Of a DNA stretch of 64,000 nucleotides, positions 1 through 8,934 are shown piece by piece (position 1 is the stretch's first letter; each line of letters opens with the position of its first letter). The notes beneath the pieces were generated by a model. It was not told the DNA's origin and ran no database searches. It worked only from the letters and a program-made list of their open reading frames with translations. Made by a program: the position numbers and the translations under genes. The DNA is from Rhizobium jaguaris (GTDB taxonomy: Bacteria; Pseudomonadota; Alphaproteobacteria; Rhizobiales; Rhizobiaceae), in the NCBI RefSeq assembly GCF_003627755.1, contig NZ_CP032694.1, positions 4,274,501 through 4,338,500 of the forward strand. Direction: 5' to 3'.

Positions 1-1115
1 ACGGGAATGAGCGTCGCGCGCCAGTTCTGCAGGAAGACGAAGACGACGATGACGACAAGCAGGATTGCTTCGATGAAGGTGTGAATTACCTCCTCGATCG
101 ACACCTGGATGAACTTGGTCGTGTCATAGGGGATCTGGTAGGAGATCCCTTGCGGGAAGGATTTCTGCAGCTCGTCGAGACGCGCGCGCAGAGCCGACAT
201 CGTGTTCAGCGCGTTGGCACCCGGCTGCAGATAAACGGCGATCGGGATTGCCGGCGTGCCGTTCAGACTGCTCTGGATCGAGTAGCTCTTGGTGCCGAGC
301 TCGATGCGCGCCACATCCTTCAGCCGCAGTGTCGCGGCATTGGCATCCGAACGCAGGATGATGTCGCCGAAAGCATCGACATCCGGCAGGCGTCCCTGCG
401 TCGTCACTGTGTAGGTGAATGGCTGAGCATTGTTGTCGGGTTGGTCGCCGAACCTGCCGGCGGCAAATTGCGAATTCTGCTCCTGGATAGCGGTCGAGAC
501 ATCACTCGGTGTCAGATTATACTGCGCCAGCTTGTCCGGCCGCAGCCAGATGCGCATGGAGTAGTCGATATCGCCGAGCAGGTTAACGTCGCCGACGCCG
601 GGAATGCGCTTGAGATCATCGATGACATTGAGCAGCGCGTAGTTGCCGACGAATGCGCGGTCGTAGCGGCTGTCGGTCGAGTACATCGCAACGAAGCCGA
701 GAATCGAGGTCGAGCGCTTGGTGACGACGACGCCGAGACGGGTCACGTCCTGCGGCAGCGTCGAGACGGCGCGCTGCACGCGGTTGTTGACGTTGATCGC
801 CGCCTGATCCGGATCAGTGCCGAGCGCAAAGGTGACGGTGATCTGCATCGCGCCGCTGTTGGAGTTCGTCGACTGCATGTAAAGCATGTTTTCGACGCCG
901 TTGATCTGCTGCTCCAACGGTGCGGCAACAGTCTGGGCCACCGTCTCGGCGCTGGCGCCGGGATAGCTGGCGGTGACGACCACCTGCGGCGGCGTCAGCT
1001 CGGGATATTGCGCGATCGGCAGGATGCGCAGGCAGACGATGCCCGCAAGCACGATGATGATCGAGATCACCGCCGCAAAAACGGGGCGATCGATGAAGAA
1101 CCTGTTGCCCAACAT
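1..1115 (-). CDS. RND efflux transporter, inner-membrane permease (partial, N-terminal part)
   Basis: This is the first ~371 residues of an AcrB/MexB/BepG-type proton-driven multidrug efflux pump; the rest lies beyond the window edge. The N-terminus reads [20 protein letters not shown], the usual first membrane helix of hydrophobe/amphiphile RND pumps. It is followed by the periplasmic porter segment ([19 protein letters not shown], then NNRVQRA). A second membrane helix ([22 protein letters not shown]) reaches the edge. Its ATG overlaps the stop of the adaptor gene by one base (TGATG), so the pair is translationally coupled. The substrate cannot be told from the sequence. Confidence 0.93.
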   Translation of the reverse strand, partial: MLGNRFFIDRPVFAAVISIIIVLAGIVCLRILPIAQYPELTPPQVVVTASYPGASAETVAQTVAAPLEQQINGVENMLYMQSTNSNSGAMQITVTFALGTDPDQAAINVNNRVQRAVSTLPQDVTRLGVVVTKRSTSILGFVAMYSTDSRYDRAFVGNYALLNVIDDLKRIPGVGDVNLLGDIDYSMRIWLRPDKLAQYNLTPSDVSTAIQEQNSQFAAGRFGDQPDNNAQPFTYTVTTQGRLPDVDAFGDIILRSDANAATLRLKDVARIELGTKSYSIQSSLNGTPAIPIAVYLQPGANALNTMSALRARLDELQKSFPQGISYQIPYDTTKFIQVSIEEVIHTFIEAILLVVIVVFVFLQNWRATLIP

Positions 1116-2284
1116 CAGTTTTGCGCCACCTTGTTCGCATCATTAGGCGTTGCAGCTTCGGCCGCCTGCACCGGCGCGCCGGGGCGCACCTTGATGATGC
1201 CTTCCGTGATCAGCTTGTCACCGGCATTGAGGCCGGACAGCACCAGCCAGTTGCTGCCGACCTTCTGGCCAAGCGTCACCGGGTTAACACGCGCTTTGCC
1301 GTCCTTGTCGATCGTGTAGACGAACTGGCCCTGCGGGCTCTGCATCAGGGCCACTTCCGGAATGGTGATGGCATTGTCGAGCGAAACACCGGTGACGGTG
1401 GCGCGCACGAACTGGCCGGGCAACAGCCGGCGATTGGGGTTGTCGACCACGGCGCGGGCTTGCAGCGTGCCCGTCGAAACATCGATGGTGGACGAGGTGA
1501 AGTCGACAACGCCGTCATGGTCATAGGTCGTGCCGTCGCCGAAAGAGATCTTCACGCCAAGGTTAGGCGCTTGACCCTTGGCCTTCTTGAGGTCGATTAG
1601 CCGGCGCACTTCGGCGGCTTCCGTATCCGAGAACGAGAAGTTGACATAGACCGGATCGAGCTGCGTGATGCTTGTCAGCAGGCCAGTATCGCCCGTCGTG
1701 CCGATCAGGCTGCCTTCGGAGACCTGTTCCAGGCTGGTGATGCCACCGACCGGCGCCGTGACCTTGGTGTAGCCCAGATTGAGCTGTGCAGTCTGAACCT
1801 GCGCCTGCGCTGCCGCGACCGAAGCCTCCGCCAACTGCCGCGCCGACGTCGCATCGTCTCGCGCCTTTTGTGTGACGGCATTCTGGTCGAAGAGGTTGAC
1901 GTTGCGCTTTTCCTCACGCTGCGCCTGGGTCAATTGCGCCTGGGCTTGCTGCAATTGGGCCTGGGCCTGGGCAAGGGCAGCCTCGTAGGGGGCGGGGTCG
2001 ATCAGGAAAAGCACGTCGCCGGCTTTGACTTCGGCGCCTTCGACGAAGTTCCTTTTCAATAGGATACCACCGACACGGGCGCGGACGTCGACTTGCCTAT
2101 AAGCCGAGATGCGCGCAGCATATTCGTAGGTGAGCGGCACGGTCTGAGGCTTGACGTCGACCACAGTCACTTGCGGCGGCGGCATTTGTCCGGCCTGCTG
2201 GGCTTGCGAGGAAAGCGCGCCGAAAAAGAGGACTCCGGCCGCAATGAGGCCGCTGCGCAAAAAGAAGGAGGAATGCGCCGTCAT
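1115..2284 (-). CDS. RND efflux periplasmic adaptor (membrane fusion protein)
   Basis: AcrA/MexA/BepF-type adaptor that links the inner-membrane pump to an outer-membrane channel. It has 389 residues, the family's usual length. A Sec signal peptide covers about residues 1-28 (hydrophobic core, then SSQAQQ). The barrel and lipoyl halves flank a coiled-coil hairpin rich in [12 protein letters not shown] repeats (about residues 100-170). The second lipoyl half contains the typical [12 protein letters not shown]. No lipobox cysteine is visible, so it is probably not a lipoprotein. It is the first gene of the operon, directly downstream of the operator at 2329-2352, and no outer-membrane factor gene is next to it. 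Confidence 0.93.
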   Translation of the reverse strand: MTAHSSFFLRSGLIAAGVLFFGALSSQAQQAGQMPPPQVTVVDVKPQTVPLTYEYAARISAYRQVDVRARVGGILLKRNFVEGAEVKAGDVLFLIDPAPYEAALAQAQAQLQQAQAQLTQAQREEKRNVNLFDQNAVTQKARDDATSARQLAEASVAAAQAQVQTAQLNLGYTKVTAPVGGITSLEQVSEGSLIGTTGDTGLLTSITQLDPVYVNFSFSDTEAAEVRRLIDLKKAKGQAPNLGVKISFGDGTTYDHDGVVDFTSSTIDVSTGTLQARAVVDNPNRRLLPGQFVRATVTGVSLDNAITIPEVALMQSPQGQFVYTIDKDGKARVNPVTLGQKVGSNWLVLSGLNAGDKLITEGIIKVRPGAPVQAAEAATPNDANKVAQN

Positions 2285-2328
2285 GGAAAATCACCGTGAG
2301 TTTTAACATTTTCTATTGCAGCGCAACA

Positions 2329-2352
2329 TACAAACATGCATGAATGATTGTA
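2329..2352. promoter_or_regulatory. AcrR-type operator palindrome
   Basis: A 24-bp near-perfect palindrome, 20 of 24 positions symmetric. Its ends are TACAAACAT and ATGATTGTA. It lies between the divergent efflux operon and the TetR gene. Length and half-site pattern resemble the E. coli AcrR operator (TACATACA...TGTATGTA). It probably represses the pump and may also autoregulate the repressor. Confidence 0.75.
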
Positions 2353-2485
2353 AATATCAAATCGACGTGACCACTTGCATGACCGCTAAAACTGCCTGGC
2401 AGTTCTTGGAGAATATCATGTAAAATCAATGTGATGAGGCGAGATGAAATAATTTCTCGTCCGCCGGGAAATTCGGGGGGATAGC

Positions 2486-3106
2486 ATGCGCAGAACCAAG
2501 GAAGATGCAGCCAAGACCAGGGAGGAGGTACTGGCTGCCGCTGCTCAAGTTTTTTACGAAAACGGCGTCAGCGGTTCCAGCCTCGACAAAATCGCCAAAC
2601 GCGCCGGCGTGACGCGCGGCGCGATCTACTGGCATTTCAAGGATAAAGCTGAGCTGCTTACGGCGTTGCACAGCGAAATCCGCCTGCCGCAGGAGGCAAT
2701 CGTCGACCACGCGCTGGAACATGGGCACGACGATCCGCTCGGCTTGATCGAGCAGGGCTCGATCGAGGTGCTGCATATCCTGGCAAATGACGAGCAACAG
2801 CAGCGCATCTTCGCCATCATGATTCTCGGCTGCGAATTCACCGAGGATCCCTCCGACGTCGCCCAGCGCATCGTCACCGCCAATGCCGAAATGTACGAAA
2901 AGCTGCAGAAGCTGATCGACATGGCCGATCGGCAAGGCAAGCTCGCTTCCGCCTGGACCGTCGACGCCGCCGCCCGCGCTTTCCAATGCTCCATGAACGG
3001 CCTCTTTGCCGAATGGCTCCGCTCGGGCAAGTCGTTTCCGGTGGTCGATGTCGGCGAGAAGCTGGTACGCAGCTTGATAGGCTCGATGCGGCTAAGCGCG
3101 GTTTAG
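2486..3106 (+). CDS. TetR/AcrR-family transcriptional repressor of the adjacent efflux pump
   Basis: 206-residue TetR protein. The N-terminal helix-turn-helix spans about residues 10-55 and includes GVSGSSLDKIAKRAGVTRGA followed by IYWHFKDKAELL, the classic TetR recognition-helix signature. The C-terminal half is helical and resembles the AcrR/TtgR ligand-binding domain. The start is supported by a run of six G residues about 6 bases upstream. It diverges from the RND adaptor gene with a matching 24-bp operator between them, the standard arrangement for a local repressor released by pump substrates. Its stop overlaps the convergent Lrp gene by four bases. Confidence 0.92.
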   Translation: MRRTKEDAAKTREEVLAAAAQVFYENGVSGSSLDKIAKRAGVTRGAIYWHFKDKAELLTALHSEIRLPQEAIVDHALEHGHDDPLGLIEQGSIEVLHILANDEQQQRIFAIMILGCEFTEDPSDVAQRIVTANAEMYEKLQKLIDMADRQGKLASAWTVDAAARAFQCSMNGLFAEWLRSGKSFPVVDVGEKLVRSLIGSMRLSAV

Positions 3107-3579
3107 CGGCTGCTCCCGATATGCCACGCCGCGTCGGCAAACGAGATGTCCGATTTGATCTCCCGCGTCGACATCGACGTCATCGTATGACGCACACCGG
3201 GCAGCCGGTTCAGTTCCTGGCGCAGCAACCGGTCTAGCGCTGCCATGTCGGCGGCCAGGATATGCAGGAGATAGTCGGCCTCCCCGGTCGTCGCGTGACA
3301 GCGCCAGATCAGCGGATGACGGCGCACGGCCGCTTCGAACGCCTCGAAAAGCTCGACATCGATCGACACCTGCACGAAGGCTTCCAGACCGAAGCCGAGC
3401 TGCGCCGGATCGAGGATCGTCCGGTAACCTTTGATCACGCCAGCCTCTTCGAGCGCCTTCACCCGCTTCCAGCACGGCGTCTTGCTGAGACCGACGAGAT
3501 CGGCAAGCGCGGCAAAGGAGATGCGGGCGTCAGCTTCCAGAGCGGAAATGATTTTGTGATCGAGCGCATCCAAGTCCAT
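3103..3579 (-). CDS. Lrp/AsnC-family transcriptional regulator
   Basis: 158-residue Lrp-type regulator. The N-terminal winged helix-turn-helix (DLDALDHKIISALEADARIS, then LADLVGLSKTPCWKRVKALEE) is followed by an RAM/ligand-sensing domain (DYLLHILAADMAALDRLL). I chose the ATG at 3579 because GGAGAG lies 4 bases upstream; longer starts at 3591 and 3651 are open but less well supported. It diverges from the tryptophan dioxygenase-like gene at 3729. KynR, the kynurenine regulator of Pseudomonas, is also an Lrp-type protein next to kyn genes, so regulation of the neighbour by kynurenine or tryptophan is a reasonable inference. Confidence 0.9.
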   Translation of the reverse strand: MDLDALDHKIISALEADARISFAALADLVGLSKTPCWKRVKALEEAGVIKGYRTILDPAQLGFGLEAFVQVSIDVELFEAFEAAVRRHPLIWRCHATTGEADYLLHILAADMAALDRLLRQELNRLPGVRHTMTSMSTREIKSDISFADAAWHIGSSR

Positions 3580-3645
3580 CGTTCTCTCCATTACCCAAAT
3601 TATAGCCGACCGTACTCCCGGTCCTCGATTTTGGATGACAATTAG

Positions 3646-3656
3646 GAACAATGTTC
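3646..3656. promoter_or_regulatory. Candidate Lrp-type binding site
   Basis: An 11-bp perfect palindrome, GAACAATGTTC, in the space between the divergent Lrp gene and the dioxygenase-like gene. Lrp-family proteins bind short AT-centred dyads in such positions. This is a match by layout only. Confidence 0.4.
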
Positions 3657-3728
3657 AAGCAGAAATTTCGTATCCTTCAATCAGGGCAAAGATGCTAGCG
3701 GCCGAAGGCCGGGACAAAGGGAACGAAG

Positions 3729-4481
3729 ATGCAGAAAAAAGACTATTACACGCGCATCGAGGCGCCTGAATTGCGCGACTACGGCGTCTACCTGCAATGC
3801 GACAAGCTGCTTGCCTGTCAGAAGCCGTTGAACGAGATGGTCAATGGCGACGAATTGCAGTTTCAGATCGTCCATCAGGTGGAAGAGCTCTGGATGAAGC
3901 TCATCGCCTACACACTGGTCGATGTGATCGCCTTCATCGAAGAGAACAATACGCATCGCGTCGTGACGCTGATGGGCCGCGTGCATCGACTGATGAAGAT
4001 GATGACAGCGCAGCTCGATCTGCTCGAAACCATGTCGCCAAAGGAATATCAGCAGATCCGCCTGCAGCTCGGCAATGGCAGCGGCCAGGAATCACCCGGC
4101 TTCAAGTTTCTGCTGCGCATGCCGCCGGATCTCTGGCGTGCCTTCAAGGCTCACTACCTCGACAAGCCGGGGCTGACGGTCGAAGATGTCTATGACGGCA
4201 AATACGATCACGGCGACAGCTATGTCGTCGCCGAAGCGCTGGCGGAGTTCGATGAGCTCTTCCAGAAATTCCGCGCCAACCACATCTATCTGATCCAGCG
4301 TTCGATCGGTCTTGGCTCGAAATCCCTCAAGGGCCGGCCGGTGGAATTGTTGCAGGCCGGCGCCCACCATCGCTTCTTCCCCGATCTCTGGGATATCCGA
4401 GCCGAGATGACCGACCGCTGGGGCAGCCAATACGGGGTGGTGCGCGATTCCATTTCCAAGCATGAAGACGCGGCGGAATAG
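3729..4481 (+). CDS. kynA: Tryptophan 2,3-dioxygenase-like haem protein (kynA-like, divergent)
   Basis: Family enzymes open the indole ring of tryptophan to N-formylkynurenine using haem. At 250 residues it is shorter than the usual ~280-300. Residues that can be aligned with bacterial TDO are kept: F45 and H49 in FQIVHQVEELWMKL, Y107 and R111 in EYQQIR, and H185, at the same distance from the following SIG as the haem-ligand histidine. The GTGGSSG loop that normally follows this histidine, and closes over substrate, is replaced by LGSKSLKGRP. The carboxyl end keeps HRFFPDLWDIR. SD AAGGGA is 6 bases upstream. No kynB or kynU is adjacent. It could be a true TDO or a related indole-oxidising enzyme. 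Confidence 0.8.
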   Translation: MQKKDYYTRIEAPELRDYGVYLQCDKLLACQKPLNEMVNGDELQFQIVHQVEELWMKLIAYTLVDVIAFIEENNTHRVVTLMGRVHRLMKMMTAQLDLLETMSPKEYQQIRLQLGNGSGQESPGFKFLLRMPPDLWRAFKAHYLDKPGLTVEDVYDGKYDHGDSYVVAEALAEFDELFQKFRANHIYLIQRSIGLGSKSLKGRPVELLQAGAHHRFFPDLWDIRAEMTDRWGSQYGVVRDSISKHEDAAE

Positions 4482-4498
4482 AGTACTCGGCCCCCTGC

Positions 4499-4954
4499 CT
4501 ATCCGTCGCGCTGCATGGTGCGGCGGAAGGCTTTCAGTGTTTCGGCGCTGACATGATGTTCCATCCCCTCGGCGTCGATCCGCGCCGTCTCGGCGCTGAC
4601 CCCAATCCAGCGCAGGAAGGCTTCGACCGTCTGGTGGCGAGCACGGATTTCCTGGGCAATATTGTTGCCGGCATCCGTCAGGAAAACCCCGCGATAGGGC
4701 CGCCGCGACACGAGCCCGTCTTCGCAGAGCCGTGCCAGCATCTTGGCGACCGTCGGCTGCGACACGCCGAGCCTGGCCGCAATATCCACCTGCCGCGCCT
4801 CATTGCCGTCATCGATGAGATCGGCGATCAACTCGACATAATCCTCCACCAGAGCGCCGCGCGTGGCCTCTCGCGTATGCCGAAAACCCTCCGAATGCGT
4901 CTCGGCATCCGGCAACGGTTCATCGCGATGGATTGACAGTCTTTTCTTTGGCAA
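4499..4954 (-). CDS. mntR: Manganese-responsive regulator MntR (DtxR family)
   Basis: 151-residue DtxR/MntR-type repressor of manganese uptake. The winged helix ([20 protein letters not shown], then [14 protein letters not shown]) is followed by the metal-binding dimerisation part: [19 protein letters not shown] and EGMEHHVS contain the Glu/His residues that bind the metal. No SH3 domain is present, as expected for MntR. The start is a TTG with GGGAG nine bases upstream; no ATG fits. It diverges from mntH, which fixes its likely target. Confidence 0.93.
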   Translation of the reverse strand: MPKKRLSIHRDEPLPDAETHSEGFRHTREATRGALVEDYVELIADLIDDGNEARQVDIAARLGVSQPTVAKMLARLCEDGLVSRRPYRGVFLTDAGNNIAQEIRARHQTVEAFLRWIGVSAETARIDAEGMEHHVSAETLKAFRRTMQRDG

Positions 4955-4972
4955 TGCGTTCGGCTCCCTAAA

Positions 4973-5017
4973 GCATGTCGCGCAAAAGTGCGCAGCGGTT
5001 TTGCGATAACGACATGC
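4973..5017. repeat. 45-bp rhizobial palindromic repeat, copy 1
   Basis: Outer stem GCATGTCG/CGACATGC and inner stem CGCAAAA/TTTTGCG enclose an 11-base loop ending AGCGG; ATAA is the one-sided spacer. The same 45-bp layout recurs at 14821 and, inverted, at 34121 with different but still pairing stem bases. Together with the next palindrome it fills much of the 303-bp mntR-mntH interval. Confidence 0.85.
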
Positions 5018-5031
5018 GCAAAATCAAGGGC

Positions 5032-5075
5032 CTAAAGCGCAAGGAGCGAATCCCAGAGATCGCGATGCGCTTTAG
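5032..5075. repeat. Companion palindrome (CTAAAGCGCA ends)
   Basis: A perfect 10-bp inverted repeat, CTAAAGCGCA and TGCGCTTTAG, separated by 24 bases that contain GAATCCCAGAGATCGCGA. It lies 14 bases beyond the 45-bp repeat. I recognise this tandem of two palindromes as a common rhizobial intergenic sequence; it may act as an mRNA end or simply as a mobile repeat. Confidence 0.75.
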
Positions 5076-5185
5076 AGGCGCGGATAAACTCATTTTAATC
5101 TTTATAGCACGGGCTTCAATCTTGAAAGCGGATGATGATTTCGCGGCGACTTCGTCATCGCATCACAACGCCGCATCTATAAAAT

Positions 5186-5194
5186 ATAGCCTAT
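5186..5194. promoter_or_regulatory. Candidate MntR-binding region upstream of mntH
   Basis: The AT-rich stretch 5178-5210 before mntH contains the small dyad ATAG-C-CTAT. MntR sites in proteobacteria are AT-rich dyads containing ATAGC-like halves, and this is the only such dyad I see between mntR and mntH. The symmetry does not extend beyond nine bases, so the call is tentative. Confidence 0.35.
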
Positions 5195-5257
5195 TGCATA
5201 ATGTTGATATCCAGCATATTTCTTTAGTCATATCGTAATTCGATCCCGGAGTTCCGC

Positions 5258-6613
5258 ATGACGCAGATTCAGGAAGTGGCCGCACCCCGCGCGTGGAAAT
5301 TTGCCAGCGCGGATGAGGGTGCGCGGCCGAGCCTTCCGGAAGTCAACGCCACGGTTCACGTTCCGCACGCCGGCACCTGGATCCGACGGCTGATCGCCTT
5401 CCTCGGGCCAGGCTATATGATTTCCGTCGGCTATATGGATCCCGGCAACTGGGCGACCGATCTGGCTGGCGGTGCGCAATTCGGCTATACGCTGCTCACG
5501 GTCATCATGCTGTCGAACCTGATGGCGATCCTGTTGCAGGCGCTTGCCGCCCGGCTCGGCATCGTCACCGGCCGCGATCTGGCGCAGGCCTGTCGGGATC
5601 ATTATTCGAGGCCGGTCAATCTGGCTCTGTGGTTTGCTTGCGAGCTCGCCATCATCGCCTGCGATCTCGCCGAAGTCATTGGCACGGCGATCGCGCTGCA
5701 ATTGCTCTTTGGCATCCCATTGATTGGCGGCGCGCTGATCACCGCGCTGGACGCCTTCCTGCTCCTGCTCCTGATGAACAAGGGCTTCCGGTTCCTTGAA
5801 GCCTTCGTCATCGCGCTTCTGATCGTGATCGCCGTCTGTTTCGCCATCCAGATCGCCGCCGCCGCTCCTCCCGTCGCGGCCGTCCTCAAAGGCTTCATTC
5901 CGTCGCCGGAGATCGTCACCAATCACGAGATGCTCTACATTGCCATGGGCATCATCGGCGCGACGGTCATGCCGCATAACCTCTACCTGCATTCATCGAT
6001 CGTGCAGACCCGCGCCTATAAGCGCACCGACGAGGGCCGCCGCGATGCGATCAAATGGGCGACGGCCGACAGCACCATTGCCTTGATGTTGGCGCTGTTC
6101 GTCAACGCGTCGATCCTGATCGTCGCAGCCGTCGCATTCCACGATAGCGGACACTCCGATGTCGCCGAAATCGGCCAGGCCTTCAAACTGCTCTCGCCTC
6201 TGCTTGGCCTCGGTATCGCCTCGACGCTGTTTGCCGTGGCGCTCCTTGCCTCCGGCCTCAATTCCACCGTGACGGCGACGCTCGCCGGCCAGATCGTCAT
6301 GGAGGGCTTTCTCCGCCTGCGTATTCCACACTGGGCAAGGCGGCTTTTGACCCGTGGCCTCGCAATTATTCCGGTTGTTTTTGTTACTGCATTTTATGGT
6401 GAAAAAGGCACCGCGGATTTGCTCGTCCTGAGCCAGGTCATTCTGTCTATGCAATTGCCCTTTGCTGTTATCCCGCTGGTCCAATTCGTCACAGATCGCG
6501 AAAAAATGGGCAGATTCACCGTTTCAAGGGGCGTTGCCAGCCTCTCGTGGCTGGTCGCGGGCGTCATTCTGGCGCTGAATTTCAAGCTGCTTTACGACAC
6601 GCTCTTCGGTTGA
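5258..6613 (+). CDS. mntH: Nramp-family Mn2+/H+ symporter MntH
   Basis: 451-residue inner-membrane transporter with about 11 hydrophobic helices. The first helix carries DPGNWATD, the Nramp metal-binding D-P-G-N motif, and helix 6 carries [18 protein letters not shown], with the metal-ligand methionine region and the MPHNLYLHS signature. It imports Mn2+ using the proton gradient, under divergent MntR control. SD GGAG is 7 bases before the ATG. The length is slightly above that of E. coli MntH because of a ~45-residue hydrophilic N-terminus. Confidence 0.96.
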   Translation: MTQIQEVAAPRAWKFASADEGARPSLPEVNATVHVPHAGTWIRRLIAFLGPGYMISVGYMDPGNWATDLAGGAQFGYTLLTVIMLSNLMAILLQALAARLGIVTGRDLAQACRDHYSRPVNLALWFACELAIIACDLAEVIGTAIALQLLFGIPLIGGALITALDAFLLLLLMNKGFRFLEAFVIALLIVIAVCFAIQIAAAAPPVAAVLKGFIPSPEIVTNHEMLYIAMGIIGATVMPHNLYLHSSIVQTRAYKRTDEGRRDAIKWATADSTIALMLALFVNASILIVAAVAFHDSGHSDVAEIGQAFKLLSPLLGLGIASTLFAVALLASGLNSTVTATLAGQIVMEGFLRLRIPHWARRLLTRGLAIIPVVFVTAFYGEKGTADLLVLSQVILSMQLPFAVIPLVQFVTDREKMGRFTVSRGVASLSWLVAGVILALNFKLLYDTLFG

Positions 6614-6746
6614 CGAATCACCCGCAACGCGCGAATCTGCACCCGCGGAAGATCACGGTAATTAACAGGTTCGTAATATTTGCCCAGATTTTGCCATGAT
6701 TTGCCCTAGTTTGGGCCCACCGCAGTTCTGCAGGGTTCCTCAATTC

Positions 6747-8564
6747 ATGGCCGAAAGTCCATTGCGCGTCCAATTTCCTGCAGAGGCTGCGATTCAGGCG
6801 CGGCCACATCACGAATTTCATATCCCTTTTCTGCCCCGCTCCGCGCACCTTCGCCATCTGATCGCCATAAGCCTTGCGGGCACCGCCTCCTTCGGCCTGC
6901 TCGCCACCATTCTCTATCCGCTGCTTGGCCGCCACACGATCGAGCAGGCCGTGCCAGTGCACACGGCGCAGCTTATCCGGCCGCAGCCGGCCTTGCCCAA
7001 GGGCAATCGGCTCGCGACGAAACCCCGTTTCGATGGCGCCCGTTTTGCGCAGGTGGCGGAAAAGACCTCGAGTGGCGAAACCCGCATCTTCACCTATCAC
7101 CGCACGACGCTGGTCTTTAAAGCCGAGAACACCGACCCCTCCGGCGGCGAAGACGCTACGGCCATCAATGCCGCCTATGGCGGCGATGCCCAATCCGAAG
7201 CCGGCCTGTTCTCGCCGCCTTCGCTCGCAGATATCCGCCAGGGCATCTATCCGCATGCCAATCGTTATGACTCGGTCCGGCGTTCGCGCTTCCCCGTCCG
7301 CGGCGTGCCGTTGAACGTCAGCGTTTCGAAAGCGACCACGGGCGAACCCGGCCGCGAATTCAAAAGACTGGTTTCCATGCCCAAGGACCGGCAGGACCTG
7401 CAGGATATCCTCGCCTCAGCCGGTCTTGGCGAAGACGCCGGCGACGAGCTGCAGCGGGCCTTGGAAACCGATACGGTTTCGCCCGGCGACAGCCTGGAAC
7501 TGCTGCTGGAGAAAAAGACCGCCGACGCGCAGCCGAAACTGATCATGGCCCGCCTCAGCGGCGAGAAAACACCGGAGCGCATCGTCGCCCGCGACGACGC
7601 CGACGGCTTCGTGCCGCTCACTGACGACCGGCTGTTTTCCACGCTCTACAGCGAGAGCCAGGCCGACGCGCCTTCCTCCTCGGAAGTGGCCGCCGTCGAC
7701 CTTAAGGGCGTCAATAGCGACGATCGGTCGACGATCCATATCAGGCTGCAGAAGGCGGGGCTTTCCGACGAATGCGCCGACCAGCTGATCAAGCTCGCCA
7801 AGGCAAATGACGTTTCACTGACGGGTGGCGACGCGCCCGACAGCGTCGATCTGCTGTTCCGCAAGGCAGACAATGGCAAAAGCGAACTGATGTTCATCGA
7901 GTTCCACACCGATGGCGACACGCATCGCTTCTATCTGCACAAAGAGGGCGGAGAAGGCCCCTCGGAGTTTTATGACGAGGGCGGCCACTCGGTCGCCAAG
8001 GTGCTGACTCACCGTCCTGTACCAAACGGCACGCTCGGTGACGGCTTCGCCTGGCGCGTCCATCCGATCCTCGGCGTCCGGAAATTCCATAACGGCGTCG
8101 ATTTCCGCGCACCAATGGGCAGCCCCATCATGGCCGCAGGCGATGGTATCGTCGAAAAGATTTCCTGGGAAACGGGCTACGGGAAGTATGTCCGCATTCG
8201 CCATGACGGTGGCTACGAGACCACCTACGCCCATATTTCTTCGACGCCGTCGGACCTACATGTCGGTGAGCGCGTCAGCCAGGGCCAGGTGATCGCCTAT
8301 GTCGGCTCCACCGGCTATTCCACCGGTCCGCATCTCTACTACGAACTGCGCGTCAACGGCCGCTATGAGAACCCGCTGACAGCTCAGTTGCCGGCCGGCA
8401 CCAACCTCACCGGCAAGTCGCTGGACAGCCTGCGCTCGCAGGTCAGCCACGTCGACAACATCATGACCTATCTCGACGTACCGACGCAACAAAACGAGGC
8501 CCGCCCCTTCTCCGCTCTCGAGCAGGGACCAGAGCGAGGTCCAGGCGGCTTCGGCACGCCATGA
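6747..8564 (+). CDS. Membrane-anchored M23-family peptidoglycan endopeptidase
   Basis: 605-residue protein with one N-terminal membrane segment (about residues 33-58 from this start), a long poorly conserved middle part, and a C-terminal LytM/M23 zinc peptidase domain. Metal and catalytic residues are visible: H448 and D452 in HNGVDF, H496 in YAHIS, and H529 in GPHLYYE. The family cuts peptide cross-links in the periplasm and acts in cell-wall growth or division. I prefer the ATG at 6747 to the one at 6696 because CAGGG precedes it and the upstream 17 residues look unlike protein. It is monocistronic; the 133-bp interval after mntH holds its probable promoter. Confidence 0.9.
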   Translation: MAESPLRVQFPAEAAIQARPHHEFHIPFLPRSAHLRHLIAISLAGTASFGLLATILYPLLGRHTIEQAVPVHTAQLIRPQPALPKGNRLATKPRFDGARFAQVAEKTSSGETRIFTYHRTTLVFKAENTDPSGGEDATAINAAYGGDAQSEAGLFSPPSLADIRQGIYPHANRYDSVRRSRFPVRGVPLNVSVSKATTGEPGREFKRLVSMPKDRQDLQDILASAGLGEDAGDELQRALETDTVSPGDSLELLLEKKTADAQPKLIMARLSGEKTPERIVARDDADGFVPLTDDRLFSTLYSESQADAPSSSEVAAVDLKGVNSDDRSTIHIRLQKAGLSDECADQLIKLAKANDVSLTGGDAPDSVDLLFRKADNGKSELMFIEFHTDGDTHRFYLHKEGGEGPSEFYDEGGHSVAKVLTHRPVPNGTLGDGFAWRVHPILGVRKFHNGVDFRAPMGSPIMAAGDGIVEKISWETGYGKYVRIRHDGGYETTYAHISSTPSDLHVGERVSQGQVIAYVGSTGYSTGPHLYYELRVNGRYENPLTAQLPAGTNLTGKSLDSLRSQVSHVDNIMTYLDVPTQQNEARPFSALEQGPERGPGGFGTP

Positions 8565-8599
8565 CTGGCGAATTTGTTAGCAAACTGCTCGCGAATAGG

Positions 8600-8627
8600 C
8601 TATCTACTGACTATCTGACTAGGTAGA
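8600..8627. promoter_or_regulatory. Candidate toxin-antitoxin operator
   Basis: The hexamer CTATCT occurs twice, 11 bases apart (8600 and 8611), and TCTAC (8603) is mirrored by GTAGA (8623). The cluster ends five bases before the antitoxin ATG. Repeats one helical turn apart at this place are typical of autoregulated antitoxin operators. Confidence 0.5.
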
Positions 8628-8631
8628 AGCT

Positions 8632-8934
8632 ATGAGTAAGCAAAATAGACATATCCCCAAGAGCGGGAAGGCTGGCGTTCACCAGAGCAGTCGATGGAGT
8701 CTGGAGGCCGCCAAAGCACGATTCAGCGAGGTCGTCCGGCATGCCCGCGACGAAGGCCCTCAGCACGTAAGCGTTCGTGGGCGTGAGGCTGTCGTGATAA
8801 TGAGTGTCGAGGACTACGAACGTTTGACTCCAGCCAAGCCCAAGTTGCCCTTCGTTGAGTTCATGGAAAGCCTCAGCCTTTCTGACCTGAATGTGGAACG
8901 TGAAAGCGACAGCGGCAGGGATGTCGAGCTTTGA
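8632..8934 (+). CDS. Phd/YefM-type antitoxin
   Basis: 100-residue antitoxin. The core SLEAAKARFSEVVRHARDEG followed by PQHVSVRGREAVVIMSVEDYERL is the Phd/YefM DNA-binding fold, with N-terminal residues contacting the operator. The acidic tail (FVEFMESLSLSDLNVERESD) should be disordered and wrap the toxin. Its TGA overlaps the TTG start of the toxin gene (TTGA), coupling their translation so that antitoxin is made first. Confidence 0.9.
   Translation: MSKQNRHIPKSGKAGVHQSSRWSLEAAKARFSEVVRHARDEGPQHVSVRGREAVVIMSVEDYERLTPAKPKLPFVEFMESLSLSDLNVERESDSGRDVEL

Noticed and set aside
81..1319. 412-codon plus-strand frame across the efflux genes
   Set aside because: It is antisense to the RND permease and adaptor genes, has Arg/Asp/His-rich unstructured composition, and matches no family by eye.
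4975..5238. 87-codon frame between mntR and mntH
   Set aside because: It runs through two palindromic repeats, has no SD and no family resemblance.
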